DNA from: Paenibacillus sp. ACRRY | Lineage (GTDB): Bacteria > Bacillota > Bacilli > Paenibacillales > Paenibacillaceae | Length of the DNA stretch: 64,000 bases | Assembly: GCF_022346995.1 (NCBI RefSeq) | Contig: NZ_JAKRNM010000014.1 | Span: 1-64,000, forward strand | Reading direction: 5' to 3' | Shown here: positions 44,838 through 53,974 of the stretch, piece by piece | How positions within the stretch are numbered: the first letter of the stretch is position 1 | How the letters are laid out: each line of letters starts with the position of its first letter | Notes under the pieces: generated by a model | What the model saw: only the letters and a program-made list of their open reading frames with translations | The model's database searches: none | What the model was told of the DNA's origin: nothing | Position numbers and translations under genes: made by a program

Positions 44838-46430
44838 ATGCAAAAACAAATGAAATGGCCGCTCATTTTATTTGCGATAGGGGTATTCATGGCTGCACTT
44901 GATAATGGTATTATCACGTCATCGCTGACGACGCTAAATGCTTCGTTTGGAGTATCTCCGACGTGGGGAGCATGGACAATTACCCTCTATACACTTGGTC
45001 TTGCGGTGAGTGTACCGATTGCAGGGAAGCTGTCTGACCGTTATGGCCGCAAAAAGCTGTTTTTGATTGAAGTCGCGTTGTTCGGAATAGGTTCATTGCT
45101 TGTCGCAATGAGTCCATCATTTACTTTCTTCCTGGTTGCGCGTGTCATCCAGGCGCTGGGCGGTGGCGGGATCTTTATCATTGCCAGTTCGTATGTGCTG
45201 AGCAAGTTTCCTGCTGAACGTCAGGGTACAGCCTTGGGCTTGCTTGGAGGCATGAATGGTGTTGCTGCGATTCTGGGACCAAACATTGGTGCTTTTATTT
45301 TGGATATTACGGGAAACTGGCACTGGTTATTCCTCATTAATGTACCGATTGCCATTCTCTTATTTATCGCGGGCATTCGATTCATCCATGAAGAACAGGA
45401 GTTGAACCGCGCTGCTGTGGACTGGAGTGGTATTGCCGTTCTCACTCTAGGAGTACTGAGTTTGATGTACAGCTTCAGTAATCTGGACGGTGTCGATATG
45501 CTGCAGAGCCTCGGTTCGCCAATGTTCTATGGTTTCTTCCTGGCAGGTGTGGTTATTCTGGTGCTCTTTTACTTTTTGGAAAAGAGGCTGGAAGGCTCAC
45601 AGCGTGAACCTGTCGTATCGACTGAGCTTCTTGGCATTGCTTCCTTTCGGTGGACGCTGCTGATTGCCTTTTTCTCGGGAGCCATTCTGGCATCCGTGAT
45701 CTTCATTCCAGGCTTCGTGGAGCAATATCTGGGTGTATCCAGTACAGCTTCAGGTTACTGGTTTACCCCGCTGGCCTTGGCATCAGGAATTGGTGCAGGT
45801 GGTGGTGGTTACCTGGTTGACCGCAAAGGACCGATCTGGACCTTATCCGTCGCCGGCTTGCTGTCTGCGATTGGATTCCTGCTGTTCCCGCTATGGGTAG
45901 AGCATATCTGGCAGTTCGTCATTGCGAGTGTACTTGTGGGGATCGGTTTCGGCATGATGCTGGGGGCACCGGTAAACGTGCTCGTCACGGAACAGGCTGG
46001 TGAAAATAACAAGGGGATTGCCGTAGCAACCAGTTCCTTGTTCCGCCAGATGGCGATGGCCATTGCGCCTACTATCTTTGCAGGATTTCTCGCGCGTTCG
46101 TTCTCCAACTTGGGCTCCAATATTCAGGCAGGGCTCGATGATCAAGGGATTCAGGTTCCTCCAGAAGTGCTTCAACAGTATGCATCAGGAGCAGGGGGAG
46201 CATCGGGAAGTGATGTCGCGAGTCTGACGGAAGGATTGTCCCAAATTCCTGACCCGGGTATTCGGGATGTGCTGCTTCAAGCCGTTCATCAAACGACGGG
46301 TCAAGGTTACAACGGGCTGTTCTGGTCTGCCGTTATCTTCAGTGTGCTGACTCTGGCAGCTGCCCTGATTACTGGACGTTTGCGTACAAGAGAGAAAAAC
46401 AAACGTTTGGATACAGTATCCACCAATTGA
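44838..46430 (+). CDS. MFS multidrug exporter, DHA2 family (EmrB/QacA type)
   Basis: A 530-residue proton antiporter with about 14 predicted membrane segments. The family motif A GKLSDRYGRKKLFL lies after TM2, and the DHA2-type sequence GGGGIFIIASSYVLSKFP is near residue 110. The C-terminal part has a long extracytoplasmic loop (about residues 430-490) before the last membrane segment. It is expected to export toxic compounds; substrate cannot be told. AGGAG-type site (GGGGAGG) lies before the ATG. See the palindrome in its promoter for likely drug-responsive control. Confidence 0.88.
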   Translation: MQKQMKWPLILFAIGVFMAALDNGIITSSLTTLNASFGVSPTWGAWTITLYTLGLAVSVPIAGKLSDRYGRKKLFLIEVALFGIGSLLVAMSPSFTFFLVARVIQALGGGGIFIIASSYVLSKFPAERQGTALGLLGGMNGVAAILGPNIGAFILDITGNWHWLFLINVPIAILLFIAGIRFIHEEQELNRAAVDWSGIAVLTLGVLSLMYSFSNLDGVDMLQSLGSPMFYGFFLAGVVILVLFYFLEKRLEGSQREPVVSTELLGIASFRWTLLIAFFSGAILASVIFIPGFVEQYLGVSSTASGYWFTPLALASGIGAGGGGYLVDRKGPIWTLSVAGLLSAIGFLLFPLWVEHIWQFVIASVLVGIGFGMMLGAPVNVLVTEQAGENNKGIAVATSSLFRQMAMAIAPTIFAGFLARSFSNLGSNIQAGLDDQGIQVPPEVLQQYASGAGGASGSDVASLTEGLSQIPDPGIRDVLLQAVHQTTGQGYNGLFWSAVIFSVLTLAAALITGRLRTREKNKRLDTVSTN

Positions 46431-46462
46431 CCTTATGGAATAGATATACGTATAATTTGAAG

Positions 46463-46510
46463 AGAACAGCCTAACCTTTGAACGAACCAAAAGGAAGTGC
46501 TGTTCTTTTC
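46463..46510 (+). terminator. Probable terminator after the MFS gene
   Basis: AGAACAGC (46463-46470) pairs with GCTGTTCT (46499-46506), with a 28-base loop, followed by TTTTC. It is weaker than others because the loop is long. Confidence 0.6.
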
Positions 46511-46687
46511 AATTTAACCGTATTGTAACTTTTCGTCCTGTAGCAATGTTTAAAATAGAACGAGCGTGAGCGTTGTTCCTGTCCGAGATAAAGAAAAGTT
46601 CAGAGAGCACCGTGTCATAAGCAGTTTCAGACGTTTAATGATATGTAGTATCGAATTTCATTTTGACAGTGAAGAAGGAATCGATGA

Positions 46688-47722
46688 ATGAAAAGCAGAA
46701 CTAAAGAAAAGAAGAAGAAAAGAAGAAAAGGCATATATATAACTCTCGTGTCGCTCGTTGTTTTGTTGATTGGCGGGTATTTGTTTCGCCAGCAGCTCGC
46801 TGTAGCTGCCTTTGATCTGTTCCTGGCAGGCTCTGTAGAGGGCCAATTGTCCAAATCGTATGTTCCGCAGGAGGGCAATAAAACGCCTGACCCGACCGTC
46901 TATCGCAAAGAGCCGTTTTCTGTGCTGCTACTTGGTTCTGACAAACGTGCTTACGAGAAAACGCGTGGTCGCTCGGATACGGTCATTTATGCGGTGGTCA
47001 GACCGAAGGAGTCACGTGTATTGCTCGTATCCATCCCCCGTGATACTTATGTTCAGATTGTTGGACGTGATGCCGACAAGGATGGCGTAGATGATTATGA
47101 CAAGCTTGCGCATGCCTACGCTTTCGGAGGGGAGAATATGTCCATCAATACGGTGGAGAAGTTTCTGGATGCGGATGTAGGCTATTATGCAACGATTAAT
47201 TTTGACGGAATCAAAAAGGTCGTTGATGCGCTTGGTGGTGTGAAGCTGCCCATTGAAGAAGATATCGTGAACAAGGATCCCAATCACGTGCAATTCACGA
47301 TCGAAGGCGGCAAGCCGATCTATGATGGCCAGGAAGCCCTTTATTATGTAAGATACCGCGAGGATAGCGATTTTAATCGTACCAAACGGCAGCAGATTTT
47401 CCTGAACGCCATGGCGAATGAAATGCTGAGTTTGAATCAGATTGCTAAAATCCCGGAATTGATTCAGATTATGGGTGAGAACTTCCAGACAGACATGCAG
47501 CCATCATTTATTACCGATCTGGCCAAACAGGTCATGACTCAGGATAAACCGCAAATCTCGAGCTTCACCATTCTCGGCGAAGGGATGCGCAAAGACGGTA
47601 TCTACTATGGTCAAGCGGATGAGAAGGATGTCCAATATGCCAAAGAGCTGATTAACAACTGGATGGATGAATCGACCCCAGCCGGTGAAGTGATGGTTCC
47701 AGACCGGCAAGCGATCGACTAA
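46688..47722 (+). CDS. LytR-CpsA-Psr (LCP) family cell-wall glycopolymer transferase
   Basis: A 344-residue type II membrane protein. A basic cytoplasmic start (KSRTKEKKKKRRK) and one membrane segment (ITLVSLVVLLIGGYLF) precede the LCP domain (about residues 75-270). The conserved GRSDTVIYAVV and LLVSIPRDTYVQI stretches, with the catalytic Arg/Asp set, and the YYVRYREDSDFNRTKRQQ region are present. LCP enzymes attach teichoic acids or other polymers to peptidoglycan, which fits the SLH-anchored peptidase nearby (SLH ligands are wall polymers). A terminator follows. Confidence 0.92.
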   Translation: MKSRTKEKKKKRRKGIYITLVSLVVLLIGGYLFRQQLAVAAFDLFLAGSVEGQLSKSYVPQEGNKTPDPTVYRKEPFSVLLLGSDKRAYEKTRGRSDTVIYAVVRPKESRVLLVSIPRDTYVQIVGRDADKDGVDDYDKLAHAYAFGGENMSINTVEKFLDADVGYYATINFDGIKKVVDALGGVKLPIEEDIVNKDPNHVQFTIEGGKPIYDGQEALYYVRYREDSDFNRTKRQQIFLNAMANEMLSLNQIAKIPELIQIMGENFQTDMQPSFITDLAKQVMTQDKPQISSFTILGEGMRKDGIYYGQADEKDVQYAKELINNWMDESTPAGEVMVPDRQAID

Positions 47723-47756
47723 TGAATTCCATACAGGCAAAGTATGTATGACAACA

Positions 47757-47794
47757 ATCAGCAGTACGTTAATGAGCGGGCTGCTGATTTTTTT
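47757..47794 (+). terminator. Terminator after the LCP gene
   Basis: ATCAGCAG (47757-47764) pairs with CTGCTGAT (47781-47788) and is followed by TTTTTTC. Confidence 0.85.
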
Positions 47795-47901
47795 CATTGG
47801 AGGGCGATTTCAACCTTTTGGAACATCTTGCGTTTTGATCCGTATAATATAAGTTGAGGCGTAACTTGAAGTAGGAATACACAAGGAGGATACGTAAGGG
47901 T

Positions 47902-48327
47902 ATGAACATCGCATTTTTTTTGCTGCCTAAGCAAGAGGTTACCTGTGTAACGTCGGATTCTACTCTGCGGCAAACGTTGGAACGGATGGAATATCACCGG
48001 TTTACGGCGGTACCCATTTTGAATAAGGAAGGCAAATATATAGGCACGGTCACCGAAGGTGATCTATTGTGGTATATGAAAAACGCTGAGGGAAAGATTT
48101 CATTTGAAAACGCTTCAAAATTTCTGCTCAAAGATGTACCTCTTCGCCTCGATATTAAGCCCGTATCCATTGATGCCAATATGGAAGACCTCATCAATCT
48201 CGCCAAGGTACAGAACTTTGTGCCTGTAGTCGATGATATGGAACGTTTTATTGGTATTGTAAGGCGCAGTCAGATCATTGAATACTGTGAAGGCATTGTC
48301 TCCAAAGAGTCCATGAAAGCCAAGTAA
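47902..48327 (+). CDS. CBS domain protein
   Basis: A 141-residue protein made of two CBS motifs (a Bateman module): RFTAVPILNKEGKYIGTVTEGDLLW in the first and NFVPVVDDMERFIGIVRRSQIIEY in the second. Such modules bind adenine nucleotides and act as energy or second-messenger sensors. In Firmicutes a stand-alone CBS protein can bind cyclic di-AMP (DarB/CbpB type). Because gdpP lies 1.4 kb downstream, that is possible here, but no specific residue proves it. AAGGAGG precedes the ATG. Confidence 0.85.
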   Translation: MNIAFFLLPKQEVTCVTSDSTLRQTLERMEYHRFTAVPILNKEGKYIGTVTEGDLLWYMKNAEGKISFENASKFLLKDVPLRLDIKPVSIDANMEDLINLAKVQNFVPVVDDMERFIGIVRRSQIIEYCEGIVSKESMKAK

Positions 48328-48511
48328 GAAATAATTAGCTGGTATTAAGCTTCAGTGAACGCGGATAATCAGAGCCTCTCAGTATCATGTTAAGCATGAG
48401 GAAGCATAAGAAGAGCGGGCATTTTCCTGCCATGGGGGATGATTTTGTGGACCCCCTTTTTATGCTATAATGGAGAATAAAGCTTTTTCGGGGAGAGTGA
48501 CTTTCGCCAAT

Positions 48512-48814
48512 ATGCCTAAAGAACTGGATGTAGCCAAACGCGCTAAAGTGATTGAATGGCTGAAAACCGAAGTACTTGACCAAGTATCCCGATTGTTCAA
48601 AGCGTTATGGGAAGGCAGTACCTCCCGAATCGGGGACAGTCTCGCCAGTCTGATGATGAGTAGTTACATATTGGGCCGCAGGCTCGGTATTCCTTTCAAG
48701 GATCTGGATGCATTGTTAATTGAGAAGTTGAGAAAGCACAAATCGGAAGGTCACCAGCTTGAAGACTGGTACCAGGATATATCCGCGCTAGAAGATCATA
48801 TGCGTAAGAGGTGA
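48512..48814 (+). CDS. MazG-like family protein
   Basis: A 100-residue all-helical protein starting MPKELDVAKRAKVIEWLKTEV. The repeated helical pattern with SLASLMMSSYILGRRLGI resembles short MazG-like proteins, which are nucleotide-pyrophosphohydrolase relatives; the catalytic EExxE motif is not obvious, so activity is doubtful. The start is uncertain: an in-frame ATG at 48470 overlaps a TATAAT that looks like the promoter -10, so the ATG at 48512 after GGGGAGAGTGA is preferred. It overlaps the yybS start by four bases (GTGA). Confidence 0.7.
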   Translation: MPKELDVAKRAKVIEWLKTEVLDQVSRLFKALWEGSTSRIGDSLASLMMSSYILGRRLGIPFKDLDALLIEKLRKHKSEGHQLEDWYQDISALEDHMRKR

Positions 48815-49731
48815 ATTTGTTGAAATTTAGCTTGAAGTCAGCCGTCTGGAGCGCAGTATACCTGCTCTTGCTGCTTTCGCTGTTAACTCCTTTATCGGTT
48901 CTCGCCATATTTTTCATGATGGTACCCGGAGTTATTTTGTTTGCTTCCTTATCTGTAAAATCATTTATATGGCACCTTGTTCCGGTAGCGGTCATATTAG
49001 TCTTGTTTCATCCGATCTATCTATTACTGCTGCTGCTGTTCACGCTGCCTGCGATCATTATGGGTAATGCCTACAAGAAAAGGAAGTCGGCCCTGTTCGC
49101 CTTATTGGCGGGAACTGGAGCCATGCTCGCAGAATACTTGCTGCTCTTGCTGATTGGAAGTGTCATCTTCCAATTCGATCTGTCGAGTTATATTGATGAT
49201 GTGGTGAGATTAACCATTGAACCACTAACGAATACGTCTAATCAAATGGTAAATGGATTTGCATGGACACCTGAAATGACTCAGGATGTCGCAAGGCAGA
49301 CACAGCTCATGATTCCATTCGCTTTGGTCGTGACATCCATGGTGATGTCGCTTATCACACACGTGATTGCTCGTCCTATTTTGAATGTGATGGGTGTATC
49401 CGTCTCGAAGCTGCCACCAGCGCGCGAATGGCGTATGCCACGTGCCTTGATCTGGTATTACTTCCTGGCACTGCTCTTCGAGGTCATTTCCAGACAGAGC
49501 GATGGGACATACTGGACCATGATTGCGATGAACTTGTCGCCTTTGATTAATCTGGGCTTCATGATTCAAGCCATCGGTTTCTTCTTCTTCTTGGCACATG
49601 CGAAGAAGTGGAATCCGGTTATACCGTATTTGCTGGCGGTTGCGGTCTTCTTCATTGGGCCGCTTCGGATTATCGGGATTATCGATCTGGCGTTCCCGCT
49701 TCGCGAGGCAATATCGAAACCAAAACGTTAG
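48811..49731 (+). CDS. yybS: YybS family membrane protein (DUF2232)
   Basis: A 306-residue integral membrane protein with about eight predicted hydrophobic segments (for example AVYLLLLLSLLTPLSVLAIFF and YLLLLLIGSVIFQF). It has the DUF2232/YybS pattern and lies immediately before gdpP as in B. subtilis (yybS-yybT). Function is unknown, possibly a substrate-binding S-component-like protein. The GTG start overlaps the mazG-like stop (GTGA). It ends 11 bp before gdpP, so they are co-transcribed. Confidence 0.87.
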   Translation: MNLLKFSLKSAVWSAVYLLLLLSLLTPLSVLAIFFMMVPGVILFASLSVKSFIWHLVPVAVILVLFHPIYLLLLLLFTLPAIIMGNAYKKRKSALFALLAGTGAMLAEYLLLLLIGSVIFQFDLSSYIDDVVRLTIEPLTNTSNQMVNGFAWTPEMTQDVARQTQLMIPFALVVTSMVMSLITHVIARPILNVMGVSVSKLPPAREWRMPRALIWYYFLALLFEVISRQSDGTYWTMIAMNLSPLINLGFMIQAIGFFFFLAHAKKWNPVIPYLLAVAVFFIGPLRIIGIIDLAFPLREAISKPKR

Positions 49732-49742
49732 GGTGATGAGTC

Positions 49743-51731
49743 ATGCCTAAATTTCTGAAGAAACGCTGGCACGGCTACTATACCGTATGGGCGTTCATAC
49801 TGCTGCTTCTGCTTGTTATGTTCGTGACCATCTATAACTGGGCGCTTGGTTTGATTAGTCTGATACTGGCCTCAGCGCTGGGAATTGTCATGATTAAGGC
49901 GGAGATGGCGTTCCGCCGCGAGCTTAACGACTATATTAACGGCCTGTCCATTCGTATCAAACGAATGGAGGGCGAAGCAATCAGCATGCTCCCATTCGGG
50001 ATTGTGCTGTACAGCGAGGATCGTACGGTAGAGTGGCACAACCGCTTCGTCGGGGAGATGTTTCAGGAAAAGACGATGGTGGGCAATCCACTGCTTAACC
50101 TTTTTCCGAAACTGCCTCAGCCGAAAGAAAAAAAGGATGGAACCAAAGAACCGGCCAAGGAACTTCATGATGAGTTCCAGTTGGATGACCGGTTCTATGG
50201 CGTTATTCATAATCCGCAGGAGCGGTATGTATATGTTTACGAGATTACAGAGCTTGCCATTCTGCGCGATAAATATGAGAATGAACGCATTGCACTGGGT
50301 ATTCTGGTGTTGGATAATCTGGATGAGGCAGCACAAGGGATGGACGATCAGCAGCGGACTGCGCTCATTGCGCGGGTAACAAGCGAGATTACATCCTGGG
50401 CGAAGAGATATGAAGTTTACTTACGCCGTCTCTCTTCTGACCGCTATCTGATGATGCTGAATCATAAGTCTCTGCAGGAGCTCGAACAGAGCCGTTTCGT
50501 CATCCTGGATGAAGTGCGAGAGATGACGGCAGATCTTAAAGTTCCGATGACACTCAGTATTGGACTCGCATTTGGTTCGGATACGATCAGTGAGATGGGT
50601 GAACTGGCACAGTCAAGTTTGGATATGGCACTTGGACGCGGCGGGGATCAGGCTGCTGTGAAGTCCGGACAACGCCTGTCCTTCTATGGCGGAAAATCCA
50701 ATGCTGTGGAGAAACGTACACGGGTCAGAGCCCGGGTAATTGCACACGCCTTGCGTGATTTGATGCAGGAGAGCGACCGAGTGCTGATCATGGGTCACAA
50801 GATGCCTGACATGGATGCAATCGGAGCTTCAATCGGCGTATGGAAGGCAGCAAGTTTATACAATGTAGAAGCAAGAATCGTGCTGGATGGAATCAACCCG
50901 TCCATCGAACGATTAATGGAGCAGGTGAACAAGGATGAGAAATTATCCAAGGCCTTCGTCTCACCTGAACAAGCGACACAAATGATGACGGAGCATACGT
51001 TGCTCGTTGTGGTGGATACCCATAAGGCATCGATGACGATGGAACCGAAGCTTGTACTATCGGCAAATCGTGTCGTGGTGGTGGATCACCACCGCCGCGG
51101 AGAGGAATTTATTAACGATGCGGTACTGATCTATCTGGAACCATATGCTTCATCGGCTGCAGAGCTAGTGACTGAGCTCCTGCAATATATTCACGACAAG
51201 GTACAATTCACTCCGCTTGAAGCAACGGCCCTGCTGGCCGGGATTACGCTGGATACGAAGCATTTTGCACTGCATACAGGTTCAAGGACATTCGAAGCCG
51301 CAGGTTTCCTGCGCCGCAGTGGTGCAGACACCATTATGATCCAGCGTCTCATGAAAGAGGATTTGTCAGAATATATTGCTAAGGCAGAAATCATAAAGCA
51401 TGCTAAAATGGTATATGGGAATATTGCGCTGGCGGTCACGGATCCCGGCAGCAAGATTTCACAGATGATGATTGCCCAGGTGGCAGACACATTGCTGAAT
51501 ATGACGGATGTGGTCGCTTCTTTTGTTATTAGTGAGCGTCCGGATGGACTGATTGGCATTAGTGCAAGGTCACTGGGCCGCATGAATGTTCAGGTCGTCA
51601 TGGAAAGACTGGGCGGTGGCGGACATTTGACGAATGCTGCCGTGCAATTGGAAGGAACGCTTGGAGAGGCAGAAAAACGGCTGATGAACGTACTGGCTGA
51701 AATCGAAAAGGAAGAGGGGCTGTTCGAATGA
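49743..51731 (+). CDS. gdpP: Cyclic-di-AMP phosphodiesterase GdpP (YybT)
   Basis: A 662-residue membrane enzyme that cleaves c-di-AMP, thereby setting potassium balance, wall stress response and beta-lactam tolerance. Two N-terminal membrane segments (residues 13-52), a PAS-like heme-binding domain (about 80-170) and a degenerate GGDEF domain (LSSDRYLMML region) are followed by the DHH/DHHA1 phosphodiesterase. Metal-binding motifs are GHKMPDMDAIG, VVDTHKASM and VVDHHRRGEEF, and the DHHA1 GGGGH motif is LGGGGHLTNAA. Its stop overlaps rplI by four bases (ATGA). Confidence 0.96.
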   Translation: MPKFLKKRWHGYYTVWAFILLLLLVMFVTIYNWALGLISLILASALGIVMIKAEMAFRRELNDYINGLSIRIKRMEGEAISMLPFGIVLYSEDRTVEWHNRFVGEMFQEKTMVGNPLLNLFPKLPQPKEKKDGTKEPAKELHDEFQLDDRFYGVIHNPQERYVYVYEITELAILRDKYENERIALGILVLDNLDEAAQGMDDQQRTALIARVTSEITSWAKRYEVYLRRLSSDRYLMMLNHKSLQELEQSRFVILDEVREMTADLKVPMTLSIGLAFGSDTISEMGELAQSSLDMALGRGGDQAAVKSGQRLSFYGGKSNAVEKRTRVRARVIAHALRDLMQESDRVLIMGHKMPDMDAIGASIGVWKAASLYNVEARIVLDGINPSIERLMEQVNKDEKLSKAFVSPEQATQMMTEHTLLVVVDTHKASMTMEPKLVLSANRVVVVDHHRRGEEFINDAVLIYLEPYASSAAELVTELLQYIHDKVQFTPLEATALLAGITLDTKHFALHTGSRTFEAAGFLRRSGADTIMIQRLMKEDLSEYIAKAEIIKHAKMVYGNIALAVTDPGSKISQMMIAQVADTLLNMTDVVASFVISERPDGLIGISARSLGRMNVQVVMERLGGGGHLTNAAVQLEGTLGEAEKRLMNVLAEIEKEEGLFE

Positions 51732-52171
51732 AAGTCATTTTTATAAAAGATGTAAAAGGTCAAGGGAAAAAAGGACAAGTGAAGGAAGTATCCGAGGGAT
51801 ACGCACATAATTTCCTTCTGCCACGGGGAATGGCACGCTTGGCAACAGACGGTAACATGAAGACTCTGGATAACCAGAATGCAGCTGAGGAAAGACGCAA
51901 GCAGGAAGAGAAAGCTGAAGCGGAAGTACTCTGCAAAAAACTGGAAGCAGAAGTAACTGAACTGAAAGCAAAATCCGGCGAAGGCGGCCGATTGTTCGGT
52001 GCAATTACCAGCAAACAAATCGCTGAAGCTCTGGCTGCAAAAGGTCTGAAAGTCGACAAACGCAAAATTGAGCTGGACGAGCCTATTCGCACACTCGGCG
52101 TAACGCAAGTAACCGTCAAGGTTCACCCTGAAGTGAAGGCTACCTTGAAGGTACAGGTAACGGAGGAGTAA
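51728..52171 (+). CDS. rplI: 50S ribosomal protein L9
   Basis: A 147-residue L9 with the N-terminal 23S-binding domain (VKGQGKKGQVKEVSEGYAHNFLLPRG), the long connecting helix (about residues 45-75, Glu/Lys-rich) and the C-terminal domain with GGRLFGAITSKQIAEAL. It begins inside the gdpP stop, so translation is coupled. Order gdpP-rplI-dnaC is the same as in B. subtilis. Confidence 0.97.
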   Translation: MKVIFIKDVKGQGKKGQVKEVSEGYAHNFLLPRGMARLATDGNMKTLDNQNAAEERRKQEEKAEAEVLCKKLEAEVTELKAKSGEGGRLFGAITSKQIAEALAAKGLKVDKRKIELDEPIRTLGVTQVTVKVHPEVKATLKVQVTEE

Positions 52172-52172
52172 G

Positions 52173-53534
52173 ATGGGCGGCGAAATGTTATTCGACCGGA
52201 TTCCCCCACAGAACCTGGAAGCCGAACAGGCTGTGCTGGGTGCAATCCTGTTGCAGGGCGAAGCCCTGATTACAGCGATGGAACGGGTGCAAACCGAGGA
52301 TTTCTATGATAAGCCCCATCAATTGATATTTGAAGCGATGATTCAGCTTGGAGAGGAAAATCAACCGATTGACCTTGTCACGCTGACTTCGCGTCTGAAG
52401 GATAAAGGCGAGCTTGAGGACATTGGCGGCGTCAGTTATTTGGCGAAGCTTGCTCATGGTGTACCTACAGCTGCCAATGTGGATTATTACGCACAGATTA
52501 TCGAAGAAAAATCGATGCTGCGGCGCTTGATCCGTACAGCTACGCAGATTGTCAGTGAAGGCTATACTGGCGGCGAAGATGTTGCTGCAATGCTCGGCGA
52601 AGCAGAGCGGCGCATTTTGGAAATTTCCAACCGACGTTCCAGTAGCGGTTTTATCGCCATTCAGGATGTACTGATGGAGGTGTTCGACAAGGTCGAGACG
52701 CTGCATCAGAACCGAGGAACCACAACGGGCATTCCGTCCGGATTTATCGATCTGGACAAGATGACTGCCGGATTCCAGCGTAGTGACTTGATTATTGTAG
52801 CTGCGCGTCCTTCGGTAGGTAAGACAGCCTTTGCCTTGAATATTGCTCAGAATGTTGGTATTCGGGCGCAAGAGACAGTAGCCATCTTCAGTCTGGAGAT
52901 GTCAGCCGCACAGCTGGTACAACGTATGATCTGTGCGGAGGCCAATCTAGATGCAGGGGTTCTTCGTACTGGTGAATTCAAAGGTGATGAGGACTGGCAG
53001 AAGCTGACGATGGGGATCGCTGCATTAAACGAAGCAGATATCTATATCGATGATACGCCAGGGATTACTGTAGCCGATATTCGTGCCAAATGCCGTCGTC
53101 TCAAAAAAGAAAAAGGTCTTGGCATGATTCTGATCGACTACCTTCAGCTGATCAGTGGCCGCGGTAAAGCGGGCGAGAACCGTCAGCAGGAAGTGTCGGA
53201 GATCTCGCGTACACTGAAACAGATTGGCCGGGAACTTGAGGTTCCGGTTATTGCCTTGTCCCAGCTGAGCCGGGGTGTAGAGCAGCGTCAGGATAAACGT
53301 CCGATGATGAGTGACTTGCGGGAATCAGGTTCGATCGAGCAAGATGCGGATATCGTAGCCTTCCTGTACCGGGATGACTACTATAACCAGGAGACCGAGA
53401 AGAAAAATATTATCGAGATTATTATCGCCAAGCAGCGTAATGGTCCGGTAGGTACGGTTGAGCTGGTGTTCCTCAAAAACTTCAATAAGTTCGTTAACTA
53501 TGAGCGGGCCCATAATGATGCCTTTGCCATGTAG
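52173..53534 (+). CDS. dnaC: Replicative DNA helicase DnaC (DnaB family)
   Basis: A 453-residue hexameric helicase of the replication fork. The N-terminal DnaB-N domain starts RIPPQNLEAEQAVLGAILL. The RecA-type core has Walker A ARPSVGKTAFALN, the LIDYLQLISG Walker B and the DLRESGSIEQDADIVAFLYR stretch. In Bacillus nomenclature this DnaB-type helicase is DnaC. GGAGGAG lies 5 bp before the ATG, only 1 bp after rplI. A terminator lies 125 bp downstream. Confidence 0.97.
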   Translation: MGGEMLFDRIPPQNLEAEQAVLGAILLQGEALITAMERVQTEDFYDKPHQLIFEAMIQLGEENQPIDLVTLTSRLKDKGELEDIGGVSYLAKLAHGVPTAANVDYYAQIIEEKSMLRRLIRTATQIVSEGYTGGEDVAAMLGEAERRILEISNRRSSSGFIAIQDVLMEVFDKVETLHQNRGTTTGIPSGFIDLDKMTAGFQRSDLIIVAARPSVGKTAFALNIAQNVGIRAQETVAIFSLEMSAAQLVQRMICAEANLDAGVLRTGEFKGDEDWQKLTMGIAALNEADIYIDDTPGITVADIRAKCRRLKKEKGLGMILIDYLQLISGRGKAGENRQQEVSEISRTLKQIGRELEVPVIALSQLSRGVEQRQDKRPMMSDLRESGSIEQDADIVAFLYRDDYYNQETEKKNIIEIIIAKQRNGPVGTVELVFLKNFNKFVNYERAHNDAFAM

Positions 53535-53659
53535 ATGATAGTTACGATATATTCGCTAGTTAATAGAGAAGATTCGTTGCTCATCAACTACTAGTTAATA
53601 TGAACTTATAAATAGATTTTAAATACGATATGTAGAGCCGCAATTCTATCGTGCAATTA

Positions 53660-53707
53660 AACCGGGGTTAGCCGTCAAGCTAGTTTTGATAGGCTGCCCC
53701 GGTTTTT
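53660..53707 (+). terminator. Terminator of the gdpP-rplI-dnaC unit
   Basis: AACCGGGG (53660-53667) pairs with CCCCGGTT (53697-53704), extended inward by AGCC/GGCT, followed by TTTTT. Confidence 0.88.
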
Positions 53708-53726
53708 CGCGTGGAAATACGGGGTT

Positions 53727-53770
53727 AATTCCGAACATTAAAGTAGTGTAATTACCAATTGTTCGCCATT
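53727..53770. promoter_or_regulatory. PurR operator (two inverted PurBoxes) for purA
   Basis: The first box AATTCCGAACATT (53727-53739) matches the B. subtilis PurBox AWWWCCGAACWWT exactly. The second, inverted ATTGTTCGCCATT (53758-53770), matches with two changes. Together they give GAAC-N24-GTTC, the arrangement described for the purine repressor. The site lies directly upstream of the purA -35, so purine availability should control it via PurR and PRPP. Confidence 0.8.
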
Positions 53771-53774
53771 TCAT

Positions 53775-53803
53775 TTGACTTTAAAAAAGGGGACTGGTAC
53801 ACT
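53775..53803 (+). promoter_or_regulatory. purA promoter
   Basis: TTGACT (53775-53780), 17 bp, TACACT (53798-53803). The predicted start near 53810 leaves a leader of about 165 nt. Confidence 0.7.
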
Positions 53804-53809
53804 AGAATT

Positions 53810-53932
53810 GCTGCGTTAAAGCAGCGAAAACCTTCCTTGATATGTAACACGAGGGGGATTTTCACTGTCCGTTAGCACGCTTCTCCGCCGGTATTTTCAC
53901 TTCGAATTCCTGCCGAGATAGAGGACGGACAG
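53810..53932 (+). promoter_or_regulatory. Structured purA leader
   Basis: A hairpin GCTGC-GTTAAA-GCAGC (53810-53825) stands at the predicted 5' end. Further down, CTGTCCGT (53865-53872) can pair with ACGGACAG (53925-53932). I do not recognise a known riboswitch; the 5' hairpin may simply stabilise the mRNA. Confidence 0.4.
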
Positions 53933-53974
53933 ACCAATACAAAGGTGCGCAAGGCACCCACGGAGGTATGTACG

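Noticed and set aside
48470..48511. Longer start of the MazG-like gene
   Set aside because: The ATG at 48470 overlaps a TATAAT that is probably the promoter -10, and no ribosome site precedes it.
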